From Cyanophora paradoxa (lineage: Eukaryota > Glaucocystophyceae > Cyanophorales > Cyanophoraceae): a stretch of DNA of 64,000 nt. The notes beneath the pieces were generated by a model. It was not told where the DNA came from. It saw only the letters and a list, made by a program, of their open reading frames with translations, and searched no databases. The translations under genes and the position numbers were made by a program. Shown here piece after piece: positions 9,133-24,100 of this stretch (within the stretch, counting starts at the first letter, position 1; every line of letters starts with the position of its first letter). The stretch spans positions 62,001 to 126,000 of the forward strand of contig QPMI01000643.1 of NCBI GenBank assembly GCA_004431415.1, given 5' to 3'.

Positions 9133-12100
9133 ATACTTTAGAGACACTGGGCTGACGGCCGGCACTTTATACGAATACACTGTCTTCTACACCACCCCAG
9201 GTGACCAGGAATCGAGAACCAGCAGCGCCATGCTGGAATGGACTGCGCCCTCAGCGCCAGTGCTGTTCCTAACTTCTGACAAACCTGCTACAGTCAGTAG
9301 CGCATTCATTACGATCCTGTCCTCGGATGATTCGGACTATGCAGTAAATTACACTGACGTATACCGCGACGACCGCCCACGGAACTTCCCGATTTGCCGG
9401 GGTAAAGGGGTGATATCTTTTTGTGAGGATAGGAACGTGGTTCCGGGAGCTTCATACACGTATACCGCCCTGTTCGTTGGAGTGAAGCCCACAGAGCATC
9501 ACAAATACCGGACAAGTTTGATTTCCAACAACATGACGCTGACGATCCCTGTGCCGATTCCACCGTCTTTATCCATAGCAGACATTACGGACACGACCAG
9601 CGTCATCAACGCGGCCCTGCCGACGGACGGTAGCGCCTCCACGATTCTCAAGGTCGTCGTGACGCGCTTCTTCGAGGGCGCCAGCACCACGTGGGAGCTT
9701 GACAAGGGCGCCCCCCTCTCGCAAACCGAGCGGCCGCCCGGGTCGACGGCGACCTACACTGCGTACTTCACGACCAACGGGGCGAGCTCGGCGACCTGTG
9801 CGCCGTACACTGTGACGCAGCTGCCGCCGGCGACGCCGACAATCACGACACTGCTGCCGCCGGACACGTCCTCGACCTCCCTCACTGCAACGGTGGTGTT
9901 CGCGAGTGACCTGCCACGCTTCGTCACAGCGATCAGGATCTGGCGCGATAGCACGGAGCTGGAGTCGATTGCGATCACACCGTCCGGCACAGGACCGCTC
10001 TCGTACAGCCTGTTCGACACGCTGCTTGCCCCGGGCAAGCAGTACACGTACACGGCGCGGCTCGTGACGCAGTACGCGGACTCGGCAGAAGCGTCCGCCT
10101 CGAAGACGACAGAACAGGCGCTGGCGCCAACTGTGGATCCCACGCCGCAGTCGGCGACGGCGGTCAACGTGGCAGTGAGCCGCGGAGGAGCCGACGCCGG
10201 CCGCATCGACGCTGCGAGCTTGACCATCACCCGGAGCGGAGAGAACGCTGGGGACAGCGCGACCAAGCATTTGTCGGGGGCGGGCCCCTGGACGTGGAGC
10301 GACGTTGGTCTCGTGGCGGGCCGCCTGTACACGTACACGGCAACGTACGCGACCCGTGGGCAGAGGCTGCATGACGACGGGGCGGACTCGCTGACGAGCA
10401 CGGCCATCAGCGTGCGAACGGCGCCGTCGGCGCCGTCGCTGAGCCTCTGCGCGAGCAGCGCGGCGGTGAACGTGACGGTGGGGTACCCAAGCGACGCGAC
10501 GAGCGACGTCTCTTACGTGTTGGTGTACCGCTCGCCTCAGTGGGGCGGCTTGGGGTCCAAGGCGTGCTGCAACAACGGCGGCACGCTGTTCGCGGACTCG
10601 GAGGTCTCGCCAGGGGCGACGTATTCGTACACGGCAAAGCTGGTGACGAGCACAAGCAGCGCGTCGGAGGGCGTGGAGTCGGCGCTCTCGGCCCGGCGGT
10701 CAACATTACGACAGCGCCCAAGAGGCCGTCTGTGCAGTCGGGAGACAAGACGAAGCTGAAGGAGAAGAGCGTCGAGATCGAGATCCATCCGGCGGAGGGC
10801 TGGGAGGGCGCGGAGCGCATCAATGTGTACCGGAGCGATGGAGCCGTGTACCACATCTCGATCGGCAGCCTCGCGCGCAAGGTGAAGAGCGGCAAGACCG
10901 TCTACACATGGGAGGACAGGGACGAGTCGCTGAAGCCGGGCTCGAAGTACACGTACCGAGTGGAGCTGGAGACACCAGCGTACCCGGGCAGCTGCAGCGT
11001 GAAGTCGGGCGAGTCGGGCGAGGGCGAGGTGTGGACGGCGGTGCCTGCCCCGCAGCCTGTCGTGCAGGGGACGTCAGCGAGCCCGTCGGCGACGGTCAGC
11101 GTGCCGCTGCCGACCGACGGGAACGCATCCGCCGTGGAGGTCACGAAGTGCAGGCGGGCGCCGAGCACGGACTACTTTGTGGTGACGGACCAGCAGTTCT
11201 CGCAGGCGTCGGCTGATGGCATCGACCACGCGACGACGTACACGTACTACTGCATCTTCGAGGGAAAGGCGGCACGGTGAGCGAGGAGGGCCTGGTGACG
11301 GTCACGACGCCGCCTGACAGGCCGGTGCTAAACCTGGTGCCGCTCAACTCGACAAGCATGGAAATCAAGATCAGCATCCCCGACGGGCCCAGCGCCGCCG
11401 TCACGAACGGGACGCTGGTGACATGCAACGGGACCACGTACGGCATGACGGCGGGCCAGCGATCGCTGGTCGTGACGGGCCTGCTGCCGGGCTCGCTCTA
11501 CACGTGCGAGGCGGTGCTGGACTCGCCGGCGGGCAGGTCGGAGCCGTCGGACTCGGAGCCTGCGGCGGGGAGACCTGGGTCGCAGCCGACACCGGTGCAG
11601 CTGCCGAAGGCGAGCCAGCCGTCGGTGACAGTGAAGGACGTCAACAGCACGGCGGTCGTGATGCGGGTGATGGTGCCAGTAGTTGGCGGGGTGCAGCCGA
11701 AGACGATTCGCGTGTACCGGGCGTCCAGTGGAGGCGCCGAGGAGCTGGTTGCGGAGGTCGCCGCAGCAACGGAGACGCAACTGGCCGACGCAGGACGCAC
11801 GCCGGGCACTCTCTACACGTACTCTGCGGAGTACACGACGCAGGGCGAGCCGTCGAGCAGGAGCGACTGGGTGGCGGGCCGCACGGCGCCATCAGCACCG
11901 GCCCTGACACCGACGGTTCAGTCGGCGACGAATGTGACGTTCGCGATTGCGTCGCCGGATGCGACGTCGCCACCGCTGTCGATCGAGCACGTCCAGGCAA
12001 CAGCCGTGCTCCGGAACGGCACGGCGGTCGGGGCCTGCTCGCGGTCGGGAGCTGTGACCGAGTGCACGGACACGGGGGTGTATCCCGGCTTGGTGTACGT

Positions 12101-15100
12101 GTACACGGTGCAGTACAAGGGGCTCGGCGTGGGCGGGACGGTCCTGGAGAGCACAGGCGACGAGCACTCGCTGTCGGGCGTCTCGCAGCTGACGGTGAAG
12201 ACCGACGTGCCGCCAGCGCCGGAGCTGCACGCGACGGGCATCACGGACACGACCAGCGTCATCAACGCGGCCCTGCCGACGGACGGTAGCGCCTCCACGA
12301 TTCTCAAGGTCGTCGTGGCGCGCTTCTTTGAGGGCGCCAGCACCACGTGGGAGCTTGACAAGGGCGCCCCCCTCTCGCAAACCGAGCGGCCGCCCGGGTC
12401 GACGGCGACCTACACTGCGTACTTCACGACCAACGGGGCGAGCTCGGCGACCTGTGCGCCGTACACTGTGACGCAGCTGCCGCCGGCGACGCCGACAATC
12501 ACGACACTGCTGCCGCCGGACACGTCCTCGACCTCCCTCACTGCAACGGTGGTGTTCGCGAGTGACCTGCCACGCTTCGTCACAGCGATCAGGATCTGGC
12601 GCGATAGCACGGAGCTGGAGTCGATTGCGATCACACCGTCCGGCACAGGACCGCTCTCGTACAGCCTGTTCGACACGCTGCTTGCCCCGGGCAAGCAGTA
12701 CACGTACACGGCGCGGCTCGTGACGCAGTACGCGGACTCGGCAGAAGCGTCCGCCTCGAAGGCGACAGCGCAGGCGCTGGCGCCAACTGTGGATCCCACG
12801 CCGCAGTCGGCGACGGCGGTCAACGTGGCAGTGAGCCGCGGAGGAGCCGACGCCGGCCGCATCGACGCTGCGAGCTTGACCATCACCCGGAGCGGAGAGA
12901 ACGCTGGGGACAGCGCGACCGAGCATTTGTCGGGGGCGGGCCCCTGGACGTGGAGCGACGTCGGTCTCGTGGCGGGCCGCCTGTACACGTACACGGCAAC
13001 GTACGCGACCCGTGGGCAGAGGCTGCACGACGACGGGGCGGACTCGCTGACGAGCACGGCCATCAGCGTGCGAACGGCGCCGTCGGCGCCGTCGCTGAGC
13101 CTCTGCGCGAGCAGCGCGGCGGTGAACGTGACGGTGGGGTACCCAAGCGACGCGACGAGCGACGTCTCTTACGTGTTGGTGTACCGCTCGCCTCAGTGGG
13201 GCGGCTTGGGGTCCAAGGCGTGCTGCAACAACGGCGGCACGCTGTTCGCGGACTCGGAGGTCTCGCCAGGGGCGACGTATTCGTACACGGCAAAGCTGGT
13301 GACGAGCACAAGCAGCGCGTCGGAGGGCGTGGATTCCGCGCTCTCGAGCCCGGCGGTCAACATTACGACAGCGCCCAAGAGGCCGTCTGTGCAGTCGGGA
13401 GACAAGACGAAGCTGAAGGAGAAGAGCGTCGAGATCGAGATCCATCCGGCGGAGGGCTGGGAGGGCGCGGAGCGCATCAACGTGTACCGGAGCGATGGAG
13501 CCGTGTACCACATCTCGATCGGCAGCCTCGCGCGCAAGGTGAAGAGCGGCAAGACCGTCTACACATGGGAGGACAGGGACGAGTCGCTGAAGCCGGGCTC
13601 GAAGTACACGTACCGAGTGGAGCTGGAGACACCAGCGTACCCGGGCAGCTGCAGCGTGAAGTCGGGCGAGTCGGGCGAGGGCGAGGTGTGGACGGCGGTG
13701 CCTGCCCCGCAGCCTGTCGTGCAGGGGACGTCAGCGAGCCCGTCGGCGACGGTCAGCGTGCCGCTGCCGACCGACGGGAACTCATCCGCCGTGGAGGTCA
13801 CGAAGTGCAGGCGGGCGCCGAGCACGGACTACTTTGTGGTGACGGACCAGCAGTTCTCGCAGGCGTCGGCTGATGGCATCGACCACGCGACGACGTACAC
13901 GTACTACTGCATCTTCGAGGGAAAGGGCGGCACGGTGAGCGAGGAGGGCCTGGTGACGGTCACGACGCCGCCTGACAGGCCGGTGCTAAACCTGGTGCCG
14001 CTCAACTCGACAAGCATGGAAATCAAGATCAGCATCCCCGACGGGCCCAGCGCCGCCGTCACGAACGGGATGCTGGTGACATGCAACGGGACCACGTACG
14101 GCATGACGGCGGGCCAGCGATCGCTGGTCGTGACGGGCCTGCTGCCGGGCTCGCTCCACACGTGCGAGGCGGTGCTGGACTCGCCGGCGGGCAGGTCGGA
14201 GCCGTCGGACTCGGAGCCTGCGGCGGGGAGACCTGGGTCGCAGCCGACACCGGTGCAGCTGCCGAAGGCGAGCCAGCCGTCGGTGACAGTGAAGAACGTC
14301 AACAGCACGGCGGTCGTGATGCGGGTGATGGTGCCAGTAGTTGGCGGGGTGCAGCCGAAGACGATTCGCGTGTACCGGGCGTCCAGTGGAGGCGCCGAGG
14401 AGCTGGTTGCGGAGGTCGCCGCAGCAACGGAGACGCAACTGGCCGACGCAGGACGCACGCCGGGCACTCTCTACACGTACTCTGCGGAGTACACGACGCA
14501 GGGCGAGCCGTCGAGCAGGAGCGACTGGGTGGCGGGCCGCACGGCGCCATCAGCACCGGCCCTGACACCGACGGTTCAGTCGGCGACGAATGTGACGTTC
14601 GCGATTGCGTCGCCGGATGCGACGTCGCCACCGCTGTCGATCGAGCACGTCCAGGCAACAGCCGTGCTCCGGAACGGCACGGCGGTCGGGCCTGCTCGCG
14701 GTCGGGAGCTGTGACCGAGTGCACGGACACGGGGGTGTATCCCGGCTTGGTGTACGTGTACACGGTGCAGTACAAGGGGCTCGGCGTGGGCGGGACGGTC
14801 CTGGAGAGCACAGGCGACGAGCACTCGCTGTCGGGCGTCTCGCAGCTGACGGTGAAGACCGACGTGCCGCCAGCGCCGGAGCTGCACGCGACGGGCATCA
14901 CGGACACGACCAGCGTCATCAACGCGGCCCTGCCGACGGACGGTAGCGCCTCCACGATTCTCAAGGTCGTCGTGGCGCGCTTCTTCGAGGGCGCCAGCAC
15001 CACGTGGGAGCTTGACAAGGGCGCCCCCCTCTCGCAAACCGAGCGGCCGCCCGGGTCGACGGCGACCTACACTGCGTACTTCACGACCAACGGGGCGAGC

Positions 15101-18100
15101 TCGGCGACCTGTGCGCCGTACACTGTGACGCAGCTGCCGCCGGCGACGCCGACAATCACGACACTGCTGCCGCCGGACACGTCCTCGACCTCCCTCACTG
15201 CAACGGTGGTGTTCGCGAGTGACCTGCCACGCTTCGTCACAGCGATCAGGATCTGGCGCGATAGCACGGAGCTGGAGTCGATTGCGATCACACCGTCCGG
15301 CACAGGACCGCTCTCGTACAGCCTGTTCGACACGCTGCTTGCCCCGGGCAAGCAGTACACGTACACGGCGCGGCTCGTGACGCAGTACGCGGACTCGGCA
15401 GAAGCGTCGGCCTCGAAGGCGACAGCGCAGGCGCTGGCGCCAACTGTGGATCCCACGCCGCAGTCGGCGACGGCGGTCAACGTGGCAGTGAGCCGCGGAG
15501 GAGCCGACGCCGGCCGCATCGACGCTGCGAGCTTGACCATCACCCGGAGCGGAGAGAACGCTGGGGACAGCGCGACCAAGCATTTGTCGGGGGCGGGCCC
15601 CTGGACGTGGAGCGACGTTGGTCTCGTGGCGGGCCGCCTGTACACGTACACGGCAACGTACGCGACCCGTGGGCAGAGGCTGCATGACGACGGGGCGGAC
15701 TCGCTGACGAGCACGGCCATCAGCGTGCGAACGGCGCCGTCGGCGCCGTCGCTGAGCCTCTGCATGAGCAGCGCGGCGGTGAACGTGACGGTAGGGTACC
15801 CAAGCGACGCGACGAGCGACGTCTCTTACGTGTTGGTGTACCGCTCGCCTCAGTGGGGCGGCTTGGGGTCCAAGGCGTGCTGCAACAACGGCGGCACGCT
15901 GTTCGCGGACTCGGAGGTCTCGCCAGGGGCGACGTATTCGTACACGGCAAAGCTGGTGACGAGCACAAGCAGCGCGTCGGAGGGCGTGGAGTCGGCGCTC
16001 TCGGGCCCGGCGGTCAACATTACAACAGCGCCCAAGAGGCCGTCTGTGCAGTCGGGAGACAAGACGAAGCTGAAGGAGAAGAGCGTCGAGATCGAGATCC
16101 ATCCGGCGGAGGGCTGGGAGGGCGCGGAGCTTATCAATGTGTACCGGAGCGATGGAGCCGTGTACCACATCTCGATCGGCAGCCTCGCGCGCAAGGTGAA
16201 GAGCGGCAAGACCGTCTACACATGGGAGGACAGGGACGAGTCGCTGAAGCCGGGCTCGAAGTACACGTACCGAGTGGAGCTGGAGACGCCACCGTACCCG
16301 GGCAGCTGCAGCGTGAAGTCGGGCGAGTCGGGCGAGGGCGAGGTGTGGACGGCGGTGCCTGCCCCGCAGCCTGTCGTGCAGGGGACGTCAGCGAGCCCGT
16401 TGGCGACGGTCAGCGTGCCGCTGCCGACCGACGGGAACTCATCCGCCGTGGAGGTCACGAAGTGCAGGCGGGCGCCGAGCACGGACTACTTTGTGGTGAC
16501 GGACCAGCAGTTCTCGCAGGCGTCAGCTGATGGCATCGACCACGCGACGACGTACACGTACTACTGCATTTTCGAGGGAAAGGGCGGCACGGTGAGCGAG
16601 GAGGGCCTGGTGACAGTCACGACGCCTCCAATGCGTCCAGAGATTGCAATTGATTTTGCAGAGGAAACCGCTTTTCGCGCCACCATCTCTGTTGCTCAGC
16701 TTGCAAGTTGGGCTGTCTCCAACGGCACCATTGTGGTTTGTAATGGCACTGCATCCGTTGTGCTCCCTCTCGGCGAAAGCGAGGCTGTCATCGTGGGACT
16801 GAAACCTGGAACGCTTTACGTTTGTACTGCGACCCTGGATTCACCTTTCGGGCGCTCAGTCGCCTCCCTTCCGGTTTCGGATAGCACTCGGATTCCAGCT
16901 GCACCGATTATTATAGTGCAGGGAGTCACGAACTCGACTGTCAATCTCCGGCTTGTTGTGGCGCCCCCTGCTACTGTCACTGTGTCGAGTGTCCGCATTT
17001 TCCGCAATAATGTTCTGGTCCAGACCCTTCCAGCAACGCAGCTGACTTACATTGACGCTGATCGCGCACCGCAAACGATTTACGAGTACACACTCGATTA
17101 CACGACGCAGGGGTCACCGTCTGCAAGGAGCGCTGTAGCATTTGCCCGGACGTCGCCGTCTCCTCCGATCATCACTCTTCGCAGTATCTCATTCGCTAGT
17201 ATTGGGGTACGGATCGAGAGTCCCGATACACCGATTTCTGCCTCCGTGGAGCGGCTGGTTCTGCTTCGGGACGGGTCTTCGAGCCCTGTCCTAGATCGCA
17301 GCTGCGATGTCAATGCCTTCGACTGCAAGGTTGTGGACTGGGAAATCCTGAACCTCTGTCCCGGGACAACGTATTCGGTGCGAGCGTACTACGTCGGCAC
17401 CGGCCCTTCTCCTGGGGCGACATCGAACAGCCTTGACTCGAACGTGCTTGTCGCGTCGACACGCGTTACTGAAAGGCCTGCACTTGGGCTGCTTGGGCAA
17501 GGCCCAGCAACGCGAAATGCCATATCTGTTCAATATTCTGTGAACGGCAGCAGTTCATCGGTTGCAGGCGTGCTCATCTGGCGGGATGCGGATCTCATTC
17601 TGTCCTGGAGGGACGGGGAGCCGAATCCTCTGAGCATGTGGTACCTCTTCTCTCGGGTCATGTGGTTCGAAGACGCGAACCGGGCGCCGGGATCCACGGC
17701 AAGCTACACAGCGCTCCTGCTGACCTGCGGCGCCAATTCGTCTGTTTCGCTGCCGCTGGTAGTCACTCAGCCAGCTCCCGCGGCACCCGTGTTGACAGTC
17801 TCCAAGGTGGCGGGCCTCTGGTGGAGCTACACCCAGCTTACCGTCTCAATCACAGCCCCCCCTGCTACTCTGAGCGGTTACTACGACGCCGAACTTCCGT
17901 TCCTTGTCAATATCCACGTTTTCCGAAACGGCACCTACCTGCGCAGCATCCCTGTCGGCGGCTCCAATGCAGTATACACTTTTACGGACACCTTTCTGCT
18001 GCCCGGGATTCGTTACTCTTACGCTGCATTGGCCGCCACGACCCTCATCAATTCCTCAATGTCTGCCGCGGCGGCTCAGACAACCAGTTTAGCGCAGGCT

Positions 18101-21100
18101 CCAGCAGTCGCAGCCAGGGGACTCAACTCGTCCGCCATCTCCTTGACAATAACGTCGATCCCGAACCCCGCGAACGTGAATATCACTGCAGGCCGTGTGC
18201 ACGTCTATCGTGGCAGCTCGAAGATCGCGGATGTACCAGCTTCTTCAGCCATCAATCTCATCGACAGCGATTGCATGCCAGGGCGCAGCTACAACTACAC
18301 TGCAAAGTACACGACGGAGAACGCGCTTGGGGTGGCAGGCGCAGACTCTGCGCTCAGCCTGACTTCAAGCGCTTGGACGGCGCCTTCCCCTCCGCTTCTC
18401 AGCCTGTCAGCTGTCTCGCCGACTTCAATCCACGTGTCTCTCATTCCGCCTGGCGATGGCTCCGCCCGCGCCATCACAGGCACGGTGGTAACACGAGCGG
18501 CAAGTCCATTGGACGTCACAGTCTGCAGCTCCGGCCCTGGTGGCGTTGCGCAACTTCCATCGTGCACGTCGAGTGCACTCGTTGCGGGGACCTTGTACAA
18601 GCTCTCCGCTTACTATTCGGGCCAAGGTAATACCGAGAGTGCCACAGCCGTACTGGAGGCAGCAACCGCTCCACTCGCTCCCTTCGTACTCAGAGGCGGT
18701 GAAGCGACGAGTTCTTCGGTCAGCCTTTCATTCTTGTACGATGTGCCAAGCTCGACCTTCGCGAATGCAACGGAGCTCTGGCGCAACGGGACTCGCGTCC
18801 GCGTTTTCCCAAATACGGGTTCCTTGGTAGCTGCCTGGAATGACACAGGCCTCGCTCCCGTGTCTCCGTACGCATACCACGTCGTCTTGACCACGTCCGA
18901 GACGCGTCTTCGCGTGGAGTCTCCGGCCTCCTCGGTTGCCGTTCTTTGGACCGCTCCAAATCCGCCGCAGCTCTTGCTCATAAGCAACACGGTCCATCCC
19001 TCCGTCACCGTGCAAGTTCCTCTGCCGTCGGATGGGACAGCTCGCTTCATCGTGGAGACGAAGTGCCAGAGGACCACTGGGGAAGATTTGGTCCTGGACG
19101 GCGAAACGCGCCAGTTTACGGACTCGAGCGTCGAGTTCTCGACCACGTATTCGTACACCTGTTTCTTTTACGGCCAAAGTGGCACACGCAGCATCGACTC
19201 TGCCCCGCTGGTCGTCGCGACACTGCCATCGCCACCTTCGCTCTCCGCTGCTCCAATCAACTGCACCTCCCTAGAACTGACCTTGACGATCCTCGGAGTT
19301 TCGACCAGGAGGGTGATGACGGGCACGCAAATCACTTGCTCCGGGCCCAATAACTTTGCCCTCGGCCCGGTCGCTGTTCCCGCGGGCCAGATGCAGTACA
19401 CGCTCTCTGGATTGTCGCCTGGCTTGACGTACCTCTGCTCCGCGATCGTGCAGTCACTCGCGGGAGACTCGTCGCCTTCCGACTCTGTTCCCGAGACTGC
19501 CACAAAAGACCCCACACCCGCAACGACCTTCTCGGCCCCGCGGCCCTCTGTCACTTGGGATCGGTCCCTGTCCACCGTATCAACTATCGGGCTCTACATC
19601 ACGGTGCCGCCCACAGCGGGCGTGACTGTCGGGGCCGTTCGTCTCTACCGGCAAAATGAGGACGGGTCTTGGCCTTCGACAGCTACGATGGTTCTCAATG
19701 CGCCGCCATACAAATGGACGGACGAGTCCCGAACACCGTACACAAGGTACACGTACCGTGCGGATTACACAACGCAGGGCGCCCCATCTGCCCTGAGCAT
19801 CTCGGCAAACGCCTGGACTGCGCCATCGCCGCCAACGCTCTCGGCTCCGGATGCCGACGTCGGCCCGACTTCCGTGAGGTTTGTAATCACTGATGGAGAC
19901 GCCTCGGCCAGCGGCGCGTATGCTCGACTGTACAACCCCGCCAACGCAACGTTTGAGCTGCAACTCGACGCCAGTGTCCGCGAGTACGTCCAGCATGGCC
20001 TCAACCCCGGCGACACCGTCAGCATGGAGTCGCGCCTCGCGCAGCACCCCGACGGCTCGGCCCTGCTCAGTTCCTTATCTAACCGGGTGACGAAGACCAC
20101 CAAGGTCCCGGGCCCGCCGACGGTGAACATCACCGGCACGACCTACCAGAGCGCGACGTTCTCGGTGACCCTCGCCAAGGATGGCACGGAGTCGGCCGTC
20201 ACCGCCGTCGAGGTTCGGCGCGACGGAAAGCTGATTGTAACATTGTTTCAATTCAACTTGTCTCATTCACACGTTGACTCTGGTGCGGACGTCTCCCCAA
20301 TCGGGCTGCTCTCCAGCCGCACGTACTCTTACGTGGCGACGGCTCTCACGACCGGCCTGCCATCGGAGCCTTCCGCCCCGGCACTTGCTCTAATTCCGTT
20401 ACCTCCCGCTCCGGAGGTGCGGCCGACAGCTGCGAACTCGTCCGCAATCTGGCTTGCATTCCAGTCCAGTGTTCCATCGGGTATTCTGTCGCGCTTCGAT
20501 GTCTACCAGAACGGTTCCTTGATCCTATCTTCTGCGAATATACCTGCGAGATGGATCGCTGCTGGGCTAAACCCGGGAACCGTTTACACGTTCAGCGCGA
20601 AGCTTGCCACCATTGCAGCCGAGTCGCCTTCGTCTTCCTTGCGGAGCGCGGCTACTGACCTGGCTACCGCGCCCATCATCGACTATGTTGGGGCAAACGA
20701 AACTTCAATCGACATTGCCATTCTGCTTCCCAGCAACGATGATGCCCTTCTGGCTAGAAAGCTCCGCGTCTATGTCGATGGCGCGCTGTATTCCTACCTG
20801 GATCCGTCGACCACATCATACTGGGTGCCGTCACTCGCGAACAACCGCGCATACAGCCTCACCGTGGACTATACTACCGATGGAGCGGCCTCGCGGCGCT
20901 CTAATGCAATCGCTCCGCGCACAGTTCCTTGGCCGCCGGTCCTGGCTTCTGCATCCGTGTCGACTTCGGCTGCCAGTATTACAGCAATGCCCGATTCACG
21001 GATGCAGGCTGGCGGTATTACGTCCGTTGTTTTGTCGAGAGTCGTAACCTCTGGCGCTACAGCTGCTTTGTCCTCCTCCTGGATTTCCAGCCAGCAGCCG

Positions 21101-24100
21101 CCGGTACTCTTTGCACATGGAGTGACCACGGGTCTCTCGTACGCCTACAGCAGCCAGGCCACGGTCATTTACACCTACGACCCTGCCGGCGTCAAGCAGG
21201 TCACTCTCACGAGCGGGCTGTCCAATTCGCTCAACGTCACTGTTCCGGTGACGCCACCGGTCATTTCGTTCGTCTCATCCACACCGACAACGTTGACTTT
21301 GAGGGTTGAGAATCCCGATCCGCTTCAGCGAGTATCCGAAGCTTGCATCCTTCGAGATGGGATCTTGGTGTTCTGCGTCCGTCTGGATGGCTCTTTCGTT
21401 CTCGCGACGGATTCGGGCCTGGAGCCAAGCCGTGGCTACACGTACCAGGCATATTTCACGACGGCTGGCGCCAGCTCTGGTCCCTCCAATACCCTCGAGG
21501 GCAAGGAGACGGACGATTGCGACGAGCCAGGCTACGAGGAGACTCCCACAGTAGCAACGACTTGGACGACAGCGGTGCTCAACTTCACTTACCCCAAGGA
21601 GAACCGCGGTCGCGGCAGCGTGATCGCCTGTGATGTTATTATCAGTGCTAATGGAGAGATGGTTCGCACTGTTTCCGTGGCGGCCTTCCAGACAGGCTCC
21701 GTTTTCCGAGGCCTTGCGGCATCCACAACCTACAGATTCGAGTTGGCGTTCCGCACCCGTAGGCGGCTCTCGACGAAGACGAGTACAGTGTTTGCGACGA
21801 CGTGGGCTCTGCCAGTGCTTGCTCTCAGTGGAAAGACCGCGACCAAAGCAACTTTGACTGCATCTGCAGGCTCTCTCGGCCGGACCGATGTCACGGGCTG
21901 GAAGCTCTTCCGTGTTGGCCGGGGCCTCGTAGGCGCCTTTGCGAGCACGCAGACGCAGCTGACACAGACCGACGCTTACCTTCTTCCGAAGACGGACTAC
22001 CAGTACTACGCGTTGGCCCTGTCCTCGGCGGCCCTCGAGCCTACCAGCCCGCGGTCGAACTTGGTCTCTGTCACGACCGACAATCTGGACCCGCCGAGCA
22101 ATTTTGTTGCACAAGCCGCCGTGGTTTCCGGCGTTGTAGTCGACACGTCGTCCTACGGCACATTTTCGTACATGCTGGACGACTCGGACCGCGCCGCGGT
22201 TGCATACACGCTCATATACCGCACCACCTGCTCGTCGTGCTCCGCGCAGGCAACCTGGGAGGGCTTCCAGGCATGCACATCGACCTCGGCATGTGGTCGT
22301 GCGCTCACCGCGAACCTGACCAAGTTTACAGTCGAGTTTGTCGAGAGCAATTTGCCTCGCGGCTTCAACTACACCTACAGGTACGTCTTGCTTCTCCTGC
22401 TCTCTGCATGCATCCCAATCCGAGCGCAGGGCTTTCTTTGTGGCGGCCAACGGTGTCGCCTCCGGCTTATCTGTGCCGGCGACTGTGGTCGTGCCCAACC
22501 TGCCGCCGACTCCGTCGCCCTCACCCAGCCCGTCGCCCTCGCCAAGCCCGTCGCCTTCGCCCAGCCCGTCCCCGTCCCGCGCACCTTCGCCGAGTCCCTC
22601 GCCGTCGCCGACACCCCAGTTCGGAACCTGCCAGAAGTACTACGATACAGTAAGCACAACGTTGCAGGTCCGTCGACGTCGGCTGTATTACGATCATGAT
22701 GAGCATGCATATGCTCGCTCTTTTGCCGAAATTGCGTAGTGCTGAAGATTGCGATTGCGCAGAACCAGTGCAAAACGATGTCGGCAGGACAGAAGCCGCT
22801 TTCCTTCGAATACGCCAGCATTCGGGGCAGCAGTGCGCATGCGCTACTTCCTTGGCTCTCATATTTTCCCAACATGCTGACTCCACTCTTTCCAGTACGT
22901 GTCACGACACCTTCCTTACTTCGAGCCATCGGTCTCACTGGGCGCGGAAATCTGAAATGCCTTATTCGTGCGCAAAGCTGCTTAATTTCAGTCGCGCATT
23001 GTTTTCCTAACCTTCCCTGCGGTGCGGTGCAGCCGCAACTTACAACTTCACTGCGCACTCGATTAATCCCAACGAGGAGTACTGCCTGACGGAGTTCGAG
23101 ATCGACAATTGTCCCTATAATGACGCTTTTGGAACCAATCTGAATCAACCCGACAAATCGTTCTCGCATTTTGGATTGAGCCTGAACGGCACCGCCATCA
23201 ACTTTCCGAATGTTACCCTCGTCTGTGCGAACATTTCGGGTGCGTCCATGTGCGACATGACACATACGCAACATCCGCCTTGTGACCCGTTTTCTTACAG
23301 CTGGGCCGGCGACTGTTCCAGTCTTGGTGGAGCCCATTCCCATCATCGCGGTGCTGCCAGATGCCAGCCCTGCCGTCGTGCCCACCGCAACACCCGTCGC
23401 TGCATCCTCGAGAACGCCCAGTCCGACGCCGTCCGCGTCCGCGCCTCCAGCAGACCCGTCCAGATTCATCTGCTCAATCACCCTCTCCAGCGTCAACGTC
23501 ACCACCAGAAACAGGCGGTTCACTTTTGCGATCAATAAGACGGCGCCCAGTGGATACATGGACTTAATCAAATACGTCCGCGTCTACCGCTACGACTGTG
23601 AGTTTAAGAGCCATGCAACTGGCCGCTACCCGAGGGCGTCCGTGAACTGTCAGTCGGACAACCGGAACGAGGGCTGCGGACTTGGCGCGTGCGGCCCAAG
23701 CGGGCGCAAGTCCTGCTTCTCACAGAGCAAGTGCAAGGGCCGATCTTACCTCGTAGATGCCCGCAATGGAGTCTGGGAGTACACCACCAATGACAAGGAT
23801 GTGTCGCCCAACGACGTCGTTCATTGGAGGTGCGCCGGCAAAGTTCGTCGCTCTGTTTGTCCGAATTTAACGCACGTGCAGTGCGAAATGCGTCCTCGAG
23901 GACGGCCGGGAGGGCTCCGACACGGACTTTGTCGGGTGTCGCGCGGGAGGCAGCGACGACCCGAGGAAGCCCTGCGGGAGCAACGGGCCGACTGCGGCAG
24001 CGATCGTTCCGCCCTCGCCCTTCCTGCGACTCTGGAAGCGCAAAAGCGACTCTTCCTCCAAGGGCAACAAACAAGTGCTTCAGCAAGGCCTTCAGTTCAA

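Noticed and set aside
11892-13511. Long minus-strand ORFs (up to 539 codons) in the fibronectin-type gene
   Set aside because: They are Arg/Ala-rich shadows caused by high GC content and recur with each copy of the tandem unit; the plus strand has the regular module motifs.
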